Shown: in pieces, positions 1-8,688 of the stretch | Layout of the letters: the number at the start of each line of letters is the position of its first letter | Position numbering within the stretch: the stretch's first letter is position 1 | NCBI RefSeq assembly: GCF_001426665.1 | Contig: NZ_LMEY01000001.1 | Coordinates: forward strand, 440,054-504,053 | Source: Rhizobium sp. Root1334 | GTDB taxonomy: Bacteria; Pseudomonadota; Alphaproteobacteria; Rhizobiales; Rhizobiaceae | Length of the DNA: 64,000 nt | Direction of reading: 5' to 3' | Notes under the pieces: generated by a model | What the model was told of the DNA's origin: nothing | The model's input: the letters and a program-made list of their open reading frames with translations, nothing else | The model's database searches: none | Translations under genes and position numbers: made by a program

Positions 1-136
1 CCTGGATGACGGCGGGCGTCGGCGCCGCAGCGCTGCCACCGGCGTCGATGGCACCGCCGGTATCCGTTTTGTTGCAGCCTGCGATGACCACGAGAAGTGA
101 AATTCCGAGAAGACGGATGGAAACTTTACCAAACAC
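1..136 (-). CDS. Partial lipoprotein, N-terminus only
   Basis: Reading leftward from a GTG at 136 gives 45 residues that run off the window edge. The start is a short basic stretch, a hydrophobic segment (LLGISLLVV) and a lipobox IAGC at residues 18-21, followed by a polar and then Ala/Pro-rich linker, the usual build of a bacterial lipoprotein exported by Sec and lipidated on Cys21. An AGGGGG purine run lies 9 bases before the GTG. The mature domain is outside the window, so no function can be given. It is divergent from thrC. Confidence 0.6.
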   Translation of the reverse strand, partial: MFGKVSIRLLGISLLVVIAGCNKTDTGGAIDAGGSAAAPTPAVIQ

Positions 137-478
137 CTGACTTGACCCCCTGCCTTGCGCAAATTGATGCCGCAGGCGTGACTGACCGTAAAATAAGGTA
201 TTTTTCGGTTTTCAGCCCTGCAACTTGAGCCTTTCAAGACCCTTGGCGATGGTCTATAGCAGCGACGCATTGAAAAATCGAATGGAGTCTGACGCCGGAA
301 CGCCAATTTTTCAGGACGCACTGAATTGGCCGGCTACAGGTAAAATACCGATATTTCCGTCAGCTTTGCCAAGGGTTGACGCAAAAAGGACCGTGGTTCC
401 CACCCCGTTCCATTAGGGTGCCGTTCAATTCCCGCCGCAACGTCTGCGGCAGCAAACAGACGACGAAGGATGGTCACG
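137..478. other. Divergent intergenic region lipoprotein/thrC
   Basis: 342 bases between the divergently read lipoprotein and thrC, so it must hold promoters for both. A TTGACG hexamer is at 376-381 on the plus strand, but no convincing -10 follows at the right spacing. I see no RNA gene, repeat or open frame with a plausible start here. Confidence 0.5.
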
Positions 479-1876
479 GTGAAGTATATCTCGACGCGGG
501 GCGAAGCCCGTTCGCTGGGTTTTTGCGATGCGCTCCTGGCAGGCCTTGGCCGCGACGGCGGCCTGTATGTTCCTGCCGAATGGCCGAGCTTCACCAAAAA
601 GGAAATCCGCGCCATGCGCGGCAAATCCTATCAGGACATCGCCTTCACGGTCCTGAAGCCCTTTATCGACGGTGAAATTCCGGACGACAAGTTCCGTTCG
701 ATGATCGATGAGGCCTATGCGACGTTCCGCCATCCGGCGATCGCTCCCCTCGTCCAGACCGGTCCGAACGCCTTCATCATGGAGCTGTTCCATGGCTCGA
801 CGCTCGCTTTCAAGGACGTGGCGATGCAGCTGCTCGGGCGGCTGATGGACTACGTGCTGACCGAACGCAACGAGCGCGCCACCATTGTCGGCGCCACCTC
901 GGGCGATACCGGTGGCGCAGCGATCGATGCCTTTGCCGGGCGCGACCGCACCGACATCTTCATCCTCTTCCCGCATGGCAAGGTCTCGCCAGTGCAGCAG
1001 CGCCAGATGACCACCTCGACCGCAGGCAACGTCCATGCGCTGGCGATCAACGGCAATTTCGACGATTGCCAGAGCCTCGTCAAAGAGATGTTCAACGACG
1101 TTGCCTTCCGCGACGGCGTGGCTTTGTCCGGCGTCAACTCGATCAACTGGGCCCGCATCATGGCTCAGATCGTCTATTATTTCACCACGGCACTGGCGCT
1201 CGGCGGCCCCGACCGAATGGTTTCGTTCACGGTTCCGACCGGCAATTTCGGCGATATCTTCGCCGGTTACGTCGCCCGCCAGATGGGCCTGCCCATCGAC
1301 AAGCTGGTGGTTGCAACCAACGAGAACGACATTCTCGCTCGCACGCTTGATACCGGCCGTTACGAGATGCGCGACGTCAAGGCGACCACCTCGCCGTCCA
1401 TGGACATTCAGATTTCGTCCAATTTCGAACGGCTGCTGTTCGAAGCCTATGGCCGCGACGCCTCCAAGGTGCGGGGTGCCATGGCCAACCTGAAGCAATC
1501 CGGCTCCTTCGAGATCGAAGAAGACGCGCTGAAATCGATCCGCAAGGTGTTCCGGGCCGGGCGGGCGTCGGAAAAGGATGTGGCGAAAACCATCGCCAAG
1601 ACGCTGGACGCGACCGGCTATCTGCTCGACCCGCACACGGCGATCGGCGTTTTCGTTGCCAACAAGCATGAAACATCGAGCGTGCCGATGGTGACACTGG
1701 CCACCGCGCACCCGGCAAAATTCCCCGCCGCAGTAAAATCGGCCAGTGGTATTGACCCGGCGCTTCCAACGTGGCTTGCTAATCTGATGGTCAGGGAGGA
1801 GCGTTTCGACGTTCTCGACGCCGAGCTAAAAGCTGTTGAAACCTTTATCAACGAGCGGGCCCGCATCCGGAAATAA
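479..1876 (+). CDS. thrC: Threonine synthase
   Basis: Converts O-phosphohomoserine to threonine with pyridoxal phosphate, the last step of threonine synthesis in the cytoplasm. The 465-residue length and order of blocks fit the long (type with N-terminal extension) threonine synthases. The PLP-binding lysine is in GSTLAFKD (Lys112), and GATSGDTGG and the glycine-rich VPTGNFGD phosphate loop are intact. I chose GTG at 479 rather than ATG at 470, because the GAAGGA Shine-Dalgarno (465-470) overlaps that ATG and sits 8 bases before the GTG; the protein then begins VKYISTRGE. The M16 protease gene follows after 16 bases, probably in the same transcript. The partner homoserine kinase gene thrB is about 14.5 kb away. 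Confidence 0.96.
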   Translation: MKYISTRGEARSLGFCDALLAGLGRDGGLYVPAEWPSFTKKEIRAMRGKSYQDIAFTVLKPFIDGEIPDDKFRSMIDEAYATFRHPAIAPLVQTGPNAFIMELFHGSTLAFKDVAMQLLGRLMDYVLTERNERATIVGATSGDTGGAAIDAFAGRDRTDIFILFPHGKVSPVQQRQMTTSTAGNVHALAINGNFDDCQSLVKEMFNDVAFRDGVALSGVNSINWARIMAQIVYYFTTALALGGPDRMVSFTVPTGNFGDIFAGYVARQMGLPIDKLVVATNENDILARTLDTGRYEMRDVKATTSPSMDIQISSNFERLLFEAYGRDASKVRGAMANLKQSGSFEIEEDALKSIRKVFRAGRASEKDVAKTIAKTLDATGYLLDPHTAIGVFVANKHETSSVPMVTLATAHPAKFPAAVKSASGIDPALPTWLANLMVREERFDVLDAELKAVETFINERARIRK

Positions 1877-1892
1877 GGACGCAGAAAGACGT

Positions 1893-3194
1893 ATGATGAA
1901 AGTTGAGTGCACCCGGCTCCAATCCGGGTTGACGGTCGTCACCGAGAACATGCCGCATCTTGAAAGCGTCGCACTCGGGGTCTGGATCAAATCCGGTTCA
2001 CGCGATGAAACCACGGACGAGCACGGAATTGCCCATCTGCTGGAACATATGGCGTTCAAGGGCACCGCACGGCGATCCGCCCGCGATATTGCCGAACAGA
2101 TCGAAAATGTCGGCGGCGAAGTCAACGCCGCGACTTCAACGGAAACCACCTCCTACTACGCCCGCATTCTTCAGGACGACGTTCCGCTTGCGGTCGATAT
2201 CCTCGCCGATATCCTGACGGAATCCTCCTTCGACGAGGACGAACTGCAGCGCGAAAAGCAGGTCATCCTGCAGGAAATCGGCGCCGCCAACGACACGCCG
2301 GACGATGTCGTCTTCGACAAATTCGCTGAAACCGCGTTTGCCAACCAGACCATCGGCCGTCCGATCCTCGGCACGCCGGACACGGTTTTGTCTTTCACGC
2401 CCGAACAGATCCGCACCTATCTCGACCGCAATTACACCACCGACCGCATGTTCGTCGTCGGTGCCGGCGCGCTCGATCATGATAGCTTTGTGCGACAGGT
2501 TGAAGACCGCTTTTCCAGCCTGCCGCAAAAGCCGGTGGCTCCCCCCGTCTCCGAGACCGCCCATTACACCGGTGGCGACGTGCGCGAAAGCCGTGACCTG
2601 ATGGACGCGCAGGTGCTGCTCGGTTTCGAGGGCAAGGCTTATCACGCCCGCGATTTCTACTGTTCGCAGATTCTGGCCAACATCCTTGGTGGCGGCATGT
2701 CGTCCCGCCTGTTCCAGGAAGTGCGCGAGCATCGTGGTCTTTGCTATTCGGTCTATGCCTTCCATTGGGGCTTTTCCGATACCGGCATCTTCGGCGTGCA
2801 CGCGGCAACCGGTGGCGAAAACCTGCCGGAACTGATGCCCGTCATCATCGACGAGCTGCGCAAGTCGTCGATGAAGATCGAGCAGCAGGAAATCGATCGC
2901 GCCCGCGCCCAGATTCGCGCCCAGCTTCTGATGGGACAGGAAAGCCCCGCGGCCCGCGCCGGCCAGATTGCCCGCCAGATGATGCTCTACGGCCGCCCGA
3001 TCCCGAATGAAGAGCTGATGGAGCGCCTGTCCGGCATCACCATCGAACGCCTGACGGATCTTGCCGGCCGCCTGTTCTTCGATACGGTTCCGACGCTGTC
3101 GGCAATCGGCCCGGTCGAAAAACTGGCGCCGATGGACGACATCCTCGGTGCACTTTCCAACAAGGCCGTCCGGGTTCGGGCTGCCAACGGCTAG
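1893..3194 (+). CDS. M16 family zinc protease (processing-peptidase-like)
   Basis: A 433-residue insulinase/mitochondrial-processing-peptidase-like protease. The inverted zinc motif HxxEH is HLLEH at His48, Glu51, His52, and the downstream helix with Glu in LQREKQVILQEI supplies the expected third ligand. The length matches single-chain bacterial M16B enzymes. No signal peptide is visible, so it is probably cytoplasmic; the physiological substrate is unknown. ATG 1893 is preferred over an upstream in-frame start at 1836, which lies inside the end of thrC. It follows thrC by 16 bases and a GNAT gene follows, an order I recall from rhizobial genomes. Confidence 0.93.
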   Translation: MMKVECTRLQSGLTVVTENMPHLESVALGVWIKSGSRDETTDEHGIAHLLEHMAFKGTARRSARDIAEQIENVGGEVNAATSTETTSYYARILQDDVPLAVDILADILTESSFDEDELQREKQVILQEIGAANDTPDDVVFDKFAETAFANQTIGRPILGTPDTVLSFTPEQIRTYLDRNYTTDRMFVVGAGALDHDSFVRQVEDRFSSLPQKPVAPPVSETAHYTGGDVRESRDLMDAQVLLGFEGKAYHARDFYCSQILANILGGGMSSRLFQEVREHRGLCYSVYAFHWGFSDTGIFGVHAATGGENLPELMPVIIDELRKSSMKIEQQEIDRARAQIRAQLLMGQESPAARAGQIARQMMLYGRPIPNEELMERLSGITIERLTDLAGRLFFDTVPTLSAIGPVEKLAPMDDILGALSNKAVRVRAANG

Positions 3195-3215
3195 CTTTTT
3201 TCTGATGAGCGACCT

Positions 3216-3238
3216 CCGGGCGTTCGTCGAGCGCCCGG
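3216..3238 (+). terminator. Short hairpin after the M16 protease
   Basis: CCGGGCG and CGCCCGG form a 7-bp stem in the 87-base gap before the GNAT gene. It has no T-run, so it is at most a weak terminator or an mRNA-processing hairpin. Confidence 0.3.
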
Positions 3239-3281
3239 CACTCTCGCATATGGCATCAACCCATCCGTTGCGGAGGCTTCT

Positions 3282-3893
3282 ATGACACGATCGGTCTTTC
3301 GGTTTCTGTCACGGCAGCCGGGTCCGATCGAGATTGGCAATGCGACACATGTGCTGCGCCTGCCGAAATCTGCCGACTATCGCCAATGGTATCAGCTGCG
3401 CAGCGAAAGCCGCGCCTTTCTCGAGCCCTGGGAGCCGACATGGCGGGCCGACGAGATGACGGAGAGCGCCTTTCGTACCCGCGTCATCCGCAACGAACAG
3501 GAATTCTCTTCCGGCCAGGCGGTGCCGTTGTTCATCGTTTCGCGCCAGGAAGACCAGCTGATCGGCGGCCTGACCATCGGCTATATCCGCCGGGGTGCTG
3601 CCCAATGCTGCATGATCGGCTACTGGATGGGCGAGAGATTTGCCGGCAAGGGGCACATGGCACAGGCCGTTAAACTGGCTATCCCCTATATCTTTTCGAG
3701 CCTTCAGTTGCACCGTATTGAAGCAGCCTGTATTCCCGAGAACCACAGAAGCATCCGGCTCCTTGAAAAGGCCGGGTTTCAGCGCGAAGGCTATTTGCGG
3801 GAATACCTGAAAATCAACGGGCAATGGCGGGATCACCTGATGTTCTCCCTCCTCTCGCAGGACAGCATGCAACATAAGAATTCGAGTGATTGA
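3282..3893 (+). CDS. GNAT acetyltransferase, RimJ/RimL-like
   Basis: A 203-residue N-acetyltransferase of the RimJ/RimL type, which transfers acetyl from acetyl-CoA to an amino group (often a ribosomal-protein N-terminus, but the substrate cannot be read here). The acetyl-CoA motif region is IGYWMGERFAGKGHMAQAV (residues about 108-126) and the conserved RIEAACIPENHRSIRLLEKAGF block follows in two halves near 147-168. GGAGG lies 6 bases before the ATG. Its TGA shares one base with the ATG of the next gene (TGATG), implying translational coupling to the GGDEF/EAL protein. Confidence 0.9.
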   Translation: MTRSVFRFLSRQPGPIEIGNATHVLRLPKSADYRQWYQLRSESRAFLEPWEPTWRADEMTESAFRTRVIRNEQEFSSGQAVPLFIVSRQEDQLIGGLTIGYIRRGAAQCCMIGYWMGERFAGKGHMAQAVKLAIPYIFSSLQLHRIEAACIPENHRSIRLLEKAGFQREGYLREYLKINGQWRDHLMFSLLSQDSMQHKNSSD

Positions 3894-6805
3894 TGTTTTT
3901 GACACGCCTGCCACTTCACCCGTCAGCACGAAGGCTCTTGGCGCTTCTCACCGCCATGATGATCACGTTCTGCCTGATCGGTAGCGGCGCGGCCTTTGCC
4001 ACCGAGCCCGTCAAGATTTCGCGCGAGGACACGGCACTTGATCTCACCGCGACGACGGAAATCTATACCGGCCGCGGCGAAGCCTTCCAAGTCTCGACGG
4101 CGCCCGGCACCGACGGCATCGTCCGGCGCATCGAGGTCCGCTCGAGCGCCGATAATCATCAAGGCGACTGGGCGGTGTTTGCGCTTGCAAACGTTTCGGA
4201 AGAACAGCTGGAGCGCGTCATCGTCGCTCCGCATTTCCGTCTGGTGAATTCAAAGCTGTTCTGGCCGGACCTCGGATCGCAGCGAATCCTGTCGATCACG
4301 CCCTCGGAAGGTTTTGCGCTGGACCGCCAGCCGAGCGACGAGGCCGATGTCTTCCGCATCACGCTCAACCCCGGCTCGGTCATCACCTTCGTTGCCGAAC
4401 TCGCCGGTCCCGACCTGCCGCAAATCTATCTCTGGCAGCCTGACGCCTACAAGGACACGGTTAACGCTTTCACACTCTATCGCGGCATCGTACTTGGCAT
4501 TGCCGGCCTGCTGGCCGTGTTCCTGACGATCCTGTTCGTCGTCAAGGGAACCTCGATGCTGCCGGCAACGGCGGCACTCGCCTGGGCGGTGCTTGCCTAT
4601 ATCTGCGTCGACTTCGGTTTCCTGTCGAAACTGATCTCGATCACCGCGGGCGACGAGCGCATATGGCGCGCGGGCAGCGAGGTGTTTCTTGCCGCCGGCC
4701 TTGTGGTCTTCCTGTTCACCTATCTCAACCTCAACCGCTGGCATCAGCATCTGAGCTATGCGACGCTCGCCTGGATCCTTGGCCTTGGCCTTCTGTTCGG
4801 TGTGGCGATCTATGACCCGGCCATCGCGTCTGGCATCGCCCGCCTTTCCTTCGCACTGACCGGCACGGCCGGCATCGTGCTGATCGCCTATCTCGGATTC
4901 AATCGCTACGACCGCGCCATCCTTTTGGTGCCCGCATGGCTTCTGATCCTCGTCTGGCTGTTCGGTGCGTGGCTGACGGTGACGGGCCAGCTCGCCAATG
5001 ACATTGTCCAGCCGGCGCTCGGCGGCGGCCTTGTCCTGATCGTATTGCTGATCGGCTTTACGGTGATGCAGCACGCCTTTGCCGGTGGCGCCTATAGCCA
5101 GGGTCTGTTTTCCGATCTGGAACGTCAATCGCTGGCGTTGACGGGGTCTGGCGATACGGTCTGGGATTGGGACGTGGCGCGTGACCGGGTCGTGACCATT
5201 CCAGACATTTCCGCCCAGCTTGGCCTGTCGCCCGGTACCATGCACGGGGCTGCCCGCAACTGGCTGCCGCGCCTGCACCCGGATGACCGCGACCGGTTCC
5301 GGGCAACGCTGGACGTCCTTCTGGAGCACCGCAAAGGGCGGCTGAACCACGAGTTCCGCGTTCGCGCCGAGGACGGTCATTACCACTGGCTGTCGATCCG
5401 TGCCCGGCCGGTGCTTGGCGCCAATGGCGAGATCATTCGCTGCGTCGGCACTATCGTCGATATCACCGAGCAGAAGAACTCGGTCGATCGTCTGCTGCAC
5501 AACGCACTCAACGACAATCTGACCGGATTACCGAACCGACAGATTTTCCTCGACCGGCTGCAATCGCTTCTCTCGCTGGCGCCCGGTTCGAGTGCGGTAC
5601 GTCCCACCGTCATCACCATCGACATCGACCGCTACAAGCAGGTCAACGACATGCTGGGCATCGCGGCCGGCGACAACATTCTGATCGCGCTGACCCGCCG
5701 CCTGCGGCGGCTGGTGAAACCGCAGGATACGCTGGCACGTCTCGGCAGCGATGAATTCGGGCTGATCCTGATGTCCGAACGCGATACGGCCAAGATTGCC
5801 GATTTCGCCGACGCGATCTCCAAGGCGATCATGGTGCCGCTCAATTTCGGTAATCGCGAAATCAACCTGACGGCGTCGATCGGTCTCGTTTCCTGGGTCG
5901 ATCAGCAGGAAAATGCCGCAGGCCTGCTCGATGATGCCGAGTTGGCGATGTTCCGCGCCAAGAAGGCCGGAGGCAACCGTGTCGAACCTTTCCGCCCCGC
6001 CTTCCGCGCTTCCGGCACCGATCGCCTGCAGCTTGAAACCGATCTGCGCCGCGCCATCGAACGCAAGGAACTGAGCCTCGTCTACCAGCCGATCGTGCGC
6101 CTGGTGGATGCCGAGATCGCCGGCTTCGAGGCACTGATGCGCTGGGAGCACCCCAAGCGCGGCAGCATCTCGCCCTCGGAATTCATCCCGATTGCCGAAA
6201 GCTGCGATCTGATCAACGAGCTGGGCATGTTTGCCTTTGAGCGGGCAACGAGCGACCTGACGGAATGGCAGATCCAGACCGGAGAACTGCCGGTCTTCGT
6301 CTCCGTCAACCTGTCGAGTGCGCAGCTGCTCAACAACGACCTCTATGATGATATCCGCGGGGTCTTGAACAAGAACCATTGCGATCCGCATAAGGTGAAG
6401 GTGGAACTGACCGAATCCGTCGTGATGGAAAACCCGGAACAGGCGCGTCTGGTTCTGGAAAAACTGAAGGACGCGGGCCTCAGACTGGCGCTCGACGATT
6501 TCGGCACCGGCCATTCGTCGCTGGCCTACCTTACCCGCTTTCCGTTCGACACGATCAAGATCGACAAATCACTGGTCCGCGACCCCAGCGACAAGCGCTC
6601 TATCCTCCTGCGCTCGGTCATCACCATGGCGCGTGAACTGGAGATGCAGGTCGTCGCCGAAGGCATCGAATCCGAGGAAGACGCCGTCCAGCTCTCGCAG
6701 ATGGGCTGCGATTTCGGCCAGAGCTTCCTGTTCGGACCGCCAATCGGATCGGAATCGATCCAGCGGCTGTTGAAAGAACGATTTCCGCTGATGAAACGGG
6801 CCTAA
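3893..6805 (+). CDS. Membrane GGDEF/EAL protein with 7TM sensor and PAS
   Basis: A 970-residue cyclic-di-GMP signalling protein. In order: signal peptide (about 14-35), an extracytoplasmic domain and a block of about seven membrane helices (about 195-400) like 7TMR-DISM sensors, a PAS/PAC domain (about 415-530), GGDEF (about 540-700) and EAL (about 705-960). The diguanylate-cyclase signature reads GSDEF (near residue 617) instead of GGDEF, so cyclase activity is doubtful. The EAL domain keeps FEALMRW, the DDFGTGHSS loop and the catalytic Lys (IKIDKSLV), so phosphodiesterase activity is likely. It starts at an ATG overlapping the stop of the GNAT gene by one base. Confidence 0.92.
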   Translation: MFLTRLPLHPSARRLLALLTAMMITFCLIGSGAAFATEPVKISREDTALDLTATTEIYTGRGEAFQVSTAPGTDGIVRRIEVRSSADNHQGDWAVFALANVSEEQLERVIVAPHFRLVNSKLFWPDLGSQRILSITPSEGFALDRQPSDEADVFRITLNPGSVITFVAELAGPDLPQIYLWQPDAYKDTVNAFTLYRGIVLGIAGLLAVFLTILFVVKGTSMLPATAALAWAVLAYICVDFGFLSKLISITAGDERIWRAGSEVFLAAGLVVFLFTYLNLNRWHQHLSYATLAWILGLGLLFGVAIYDPAIASGIARLSFALTGTAGIVLIAYLGFNRYDRAILLVPAWLLILVWLFGAWLTVTGQLANDIVQPALGGGLVLIVLLIGFTVMQHAFAGGAYSQGLFSDLERQSLALTGSGDTVWDWDVARDRVVTIPDISAQLGLSPGTMHGAARNWLPRLHPDDRDRFRATLDVLLEHRKGRLNHEFRVRAEDGHYHWLSIRARPVLGANGEIIRCVGTIVDITEQKNSVDRLLHNALNDNLTGLPNRQIFLDRLQSLLSLAPGSSAVRPTVITIDIDRYKQVNDMLGIAAGDNILIALTRRLRRLVKPQDTLARLGSDEFGLILMSERDTAKIADFADAISKAIMVPLNFGNREINLTASIGLVSWVDQQENAAGLLDDAELAMFRAKKAGGNRVEPFRPAFRASGTDRLQLETDLRRAIERKELSLVYQPIVRLVDAEIAGFEALMRWEHPKRGSISPSEFIPIAESCDLINELGMFAFERATSDLTEWQIQTGELPVFVSVNLSSAQLLNNDLYDDIRGVLNKNHCDPHKVKVELTESVVMENPEQARLVLEKLKDAGLRLALDDFGTGHSSLAYLTRFPFDTIKIDKSLVRDPSDKRSILLRSVITMARELEMQVVAEGIESEEDAVQLSQMGCDFGQSFLFGPPIGSESIQRLLKERFPLMKRA

Positions 6806-6953
6806 CCTATTCGTAAAGTTTTCGGATCGTGTCGCTAAATCGATAGCACCCGCAACCAGCTCGGGACGGGCATAACCGAATGCCCGCGCAGATTTAACGG
6901 TGGTGCACCTGGGGCCGCCGGGTATGTTACATCCCAATGTTACCGTAACGTAC

Positions 6954-6977
6954 GGGGATGCGGATAAAAACTTGGAC
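6954..6977 (+). repeat. IS terminal inverted repeat, 3' (transposase-stop) end
   Basis: Begins GGGGATGCGGAT and ends AAAAACTTGGAC. It differs from the other end at two adjacent positions (12 and 13). Confidence 0.85.
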
Positions 6978-6981
6978 TGAT

Positions 6982-8520
6982 TTATACGGTTAGGCCAAGG
7001 CTTTCTCGATATTCGACCGGACTGCGTGAGCCCAGTGATAATTTGATGCGCTTTTCATTGTACCATCGGATGTACGCATCAACCTCGCGGACAAACTGCT
7101 CGATTGTGATGCTCTTCCAGTCCCGAGGGTAGAAGAGTTCCGTTTTCAGTCGTCCAAAGAAGCCTTCGCACGCGGCGTTATCTTGGGAACAGCCTTTGCG
7201 GGACATTGAACGAACCAGCTTCGCATCGCTGATCCGCGTAAGCCAGCCGGGCCAGCGATAATGGGCGCCGCGATCCGAATGAACGATCGTCTTGCCTTCG
7301 GCGTCGGTAACTGTCTCGATGGCGGCGTCGAGCATCGTGTTGACCAAGCTGGCGTCTGGCTGCGTTCCAATCGACCAACTGATCACCATGCCATCGAAGC
7401 AATCTATGATGGGCGAGAGATACACTTTGCCGGCTGGGATCTGGAACTCGGTGATGTCCGTCAGCCACTTCTCGTTCGGTGTTTTCGCATGGAAGTCGCG
7501 GTTGATCAGGTTTTCAGGCGCAGGACTGATTTCTCCCAGATACGAGCCAAAACGCCGTCGCCGTGGTCTGGCGGCGACCAGGCGCTCTTGTTTCATCAAT
7601 CGCTGCACAACCTTTTCCGAGATTGTCACACTCTGTCTGGCCAGAGACGCCTGCAGTCTACGATAGCCGTAGCAGCGATGGTTGCTTTCGAAGATTTCCG
7701 CCAGGTTGCGACGGATGGTGACATACTTGTCGTCCAGGCTCACTCGGGCGCGGTGGTAGAAGTAGGAACTTCGCGCAATTCCCAACTGCACAAGCAGCTC
7801 TGGCAATCGATAGATATCTTTGAGGGCGTCAACCAGCTGTGTCTTCTCCCGATTACTCAGGAGTTGCAGATCGACGCCCAGGCCTTTTTTTAGCAGTTCA
7901 TTGGCCTTCTTCAGCAGATCATGCTCGAGCTGCAATTGGCGGGCATCGCGTTGGAGGGCCTCAAGCTGTCGCTCAAGTTCCTCGCGCTCGGGTGCCGGCG
8001 CAGAGGTTTTGCGGCGTTTCATGGATGAGGCAACCTCATGTCCGAGTAACTCATTCCTCCAACTGTACAATGTTGGCCGGCATACGCCCAGCCGGTCGGC
8101 GACTTCCTGGGCGCTCTCTTCCCCATTGCAAAGATCAAGGACCGCGACCTGCTTCAAGGCCTCGGGATAGGCGGGACGCCAGGACCGGCCGGCCATCGAA
8201 GTCCTCGCCTCCGGAAACGCTTCTCGGACCCATGCCGTCAAAGTTCCACGACCTGGATAGCCCAAAGCTCTCATCGTTGAAGAGATACAGCGATCGTGAG
8301 TGCGGTAGTGCTCAAGCGCGGCCTGCTTCTGGGCTTGGGAAAACTTCGGCGCGCGAGCCACAGAACGAAAGCGCAGATCTCGATGCTGCTCGTATTCGCG
8401 GTACCAGTTCCTCAGCGCATTCTTGGTCGGATAACCCAATTGGCGGATCGTCGCCTTAACCCGCTTGCCGAGCTTAATATAAAGCTCGACCGCGCGAACC
8501 CTGTCTGCATGGGAATACAT
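6982..8520 (-). CDS. IS3-family transposase, single-frame OrfAB
   Basis: 512 residues. The N-terminal part has two helix-turn-helix regions (about 5-45 and 118-160) and a coiled coil/leucine-zipper-like stretch (about 178-212), which is OrfA. The C-terminal part is the rve integrase catalytic core with DDE residues in LTDITEF, IVHSDRGAHY and NAACEGFFGRLK, which is OrfB. In most IS3 elements these are two frames joined by -1 frameshifting, but here they are one open frame. An A7 run at codons 210-212 (7885-7891 on the plus strand) is where a shift is expected; see findings. The start is the ATG at 8520 just inside the right end, behind an AGGAGGTAG-like purine run. Confidence 0.93.
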   Translation of the reverse strand: MYSHADRVRAVELYIKLGKRVKATIRQLGYPTKNALRNWYREYEQHRDLRFRSVARAPKFSQAQKQAALEHYRTHDRCISSTMRALGYPGRGTLTAWVREAFPEARTSMAGRSWRPAYPEALKQVAVLDLCNGEESAQEVADRLGVCRPTLYSWRNELLGHEVASSMKRRKTSAPAPEREELERQLEALQRDARQLQLEHDLLKKANELLKKGLGVDLQLLSNREKTQLVDALKDIYRLPELLVQLGIARSSYFYHRARVSLDDKYVTIRRNLAEIFESNHRCYGYRRLQASLARQSVTISEKVVQRLMKQERLVAARPRRRRFGSYLGEISPAPENLINRDFHAKTPNEKWLTDITEFQIPAGKVYLSPIIDCFDGMVISWSIGTQPDASLVNTMLDAAIETVTDAEGKTIVHSDRGAHYRWPGWLTRISDAKLVRSMSRKGCSQDNAACEGFFGRLKTELFYPRDWKSITIEQFVREVDAYIRWYNEKRIKLSLGSRSPVEYRESLGLTV

Positions 8521-8536
8521 GAACTACCTCCTGGTG

Positions 8537-8560
8537 GTCCAAGTTTTCGTCCGCATCCCC
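8537..8560 (-). repeat. IS terminal inverted repeat, 5' (transposase-start) end
   Basis: Read leftward it begins GGGGATGCGGAC and ends GAAAACTTGGAC, pairing 22 of 24 bases with 6954-6977. Confidence 0.85.
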
Positions 8561-8688
8561 TACTTCTCAGCTTCTTTCGTTCCAATAGTCTGTTGCCGCG
8601 GGCAAGCTCAAGCGAGCTTTCTCAACCTCGAACACTGTTCACGTTCAAAGCGGCACACATGCCACTTTTGGCAATGGAGGCTCAGGCA

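Larger units (their letters stand above)
6951..8563. mobile_element. IS3-family insertion sequence, complete, with 3-bp target duplication
   Basis: The ends at 6954-6977 and 8537-8560 are inverted repeats of 24 bases matching at 22; both begin GGGGATGCGGA and end AAAACTTGGAC. The element is 1607 bp between outer ends. Directly outside, TAC at 6951-6953 and TAC at 8561-8563 form a 3-bp direct repeat, typical of IS3-family targets. One transposase gene fills the interior. The intact frame and near-identical ends suggest a recent, possibly active copy. It separates the GGDEF/EAL gene from the sulfatase gene. I cannot name the element from memory. Confidence 0.88.

Noticed and set aside
425-1711. 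A 428-codon open frame antisense to thrC.
   Set aside because: It lies opposite a complete threonine synthase and has no recognisable domain or start signal.
8296-8688. A 131-residue N-terminal extension of the sulfatase reaching into the insertion sequence.
   Set aside because: The signal peptide and GGAGG site fix the start at 8689; the upstream frame is antisense to the transposase gene.
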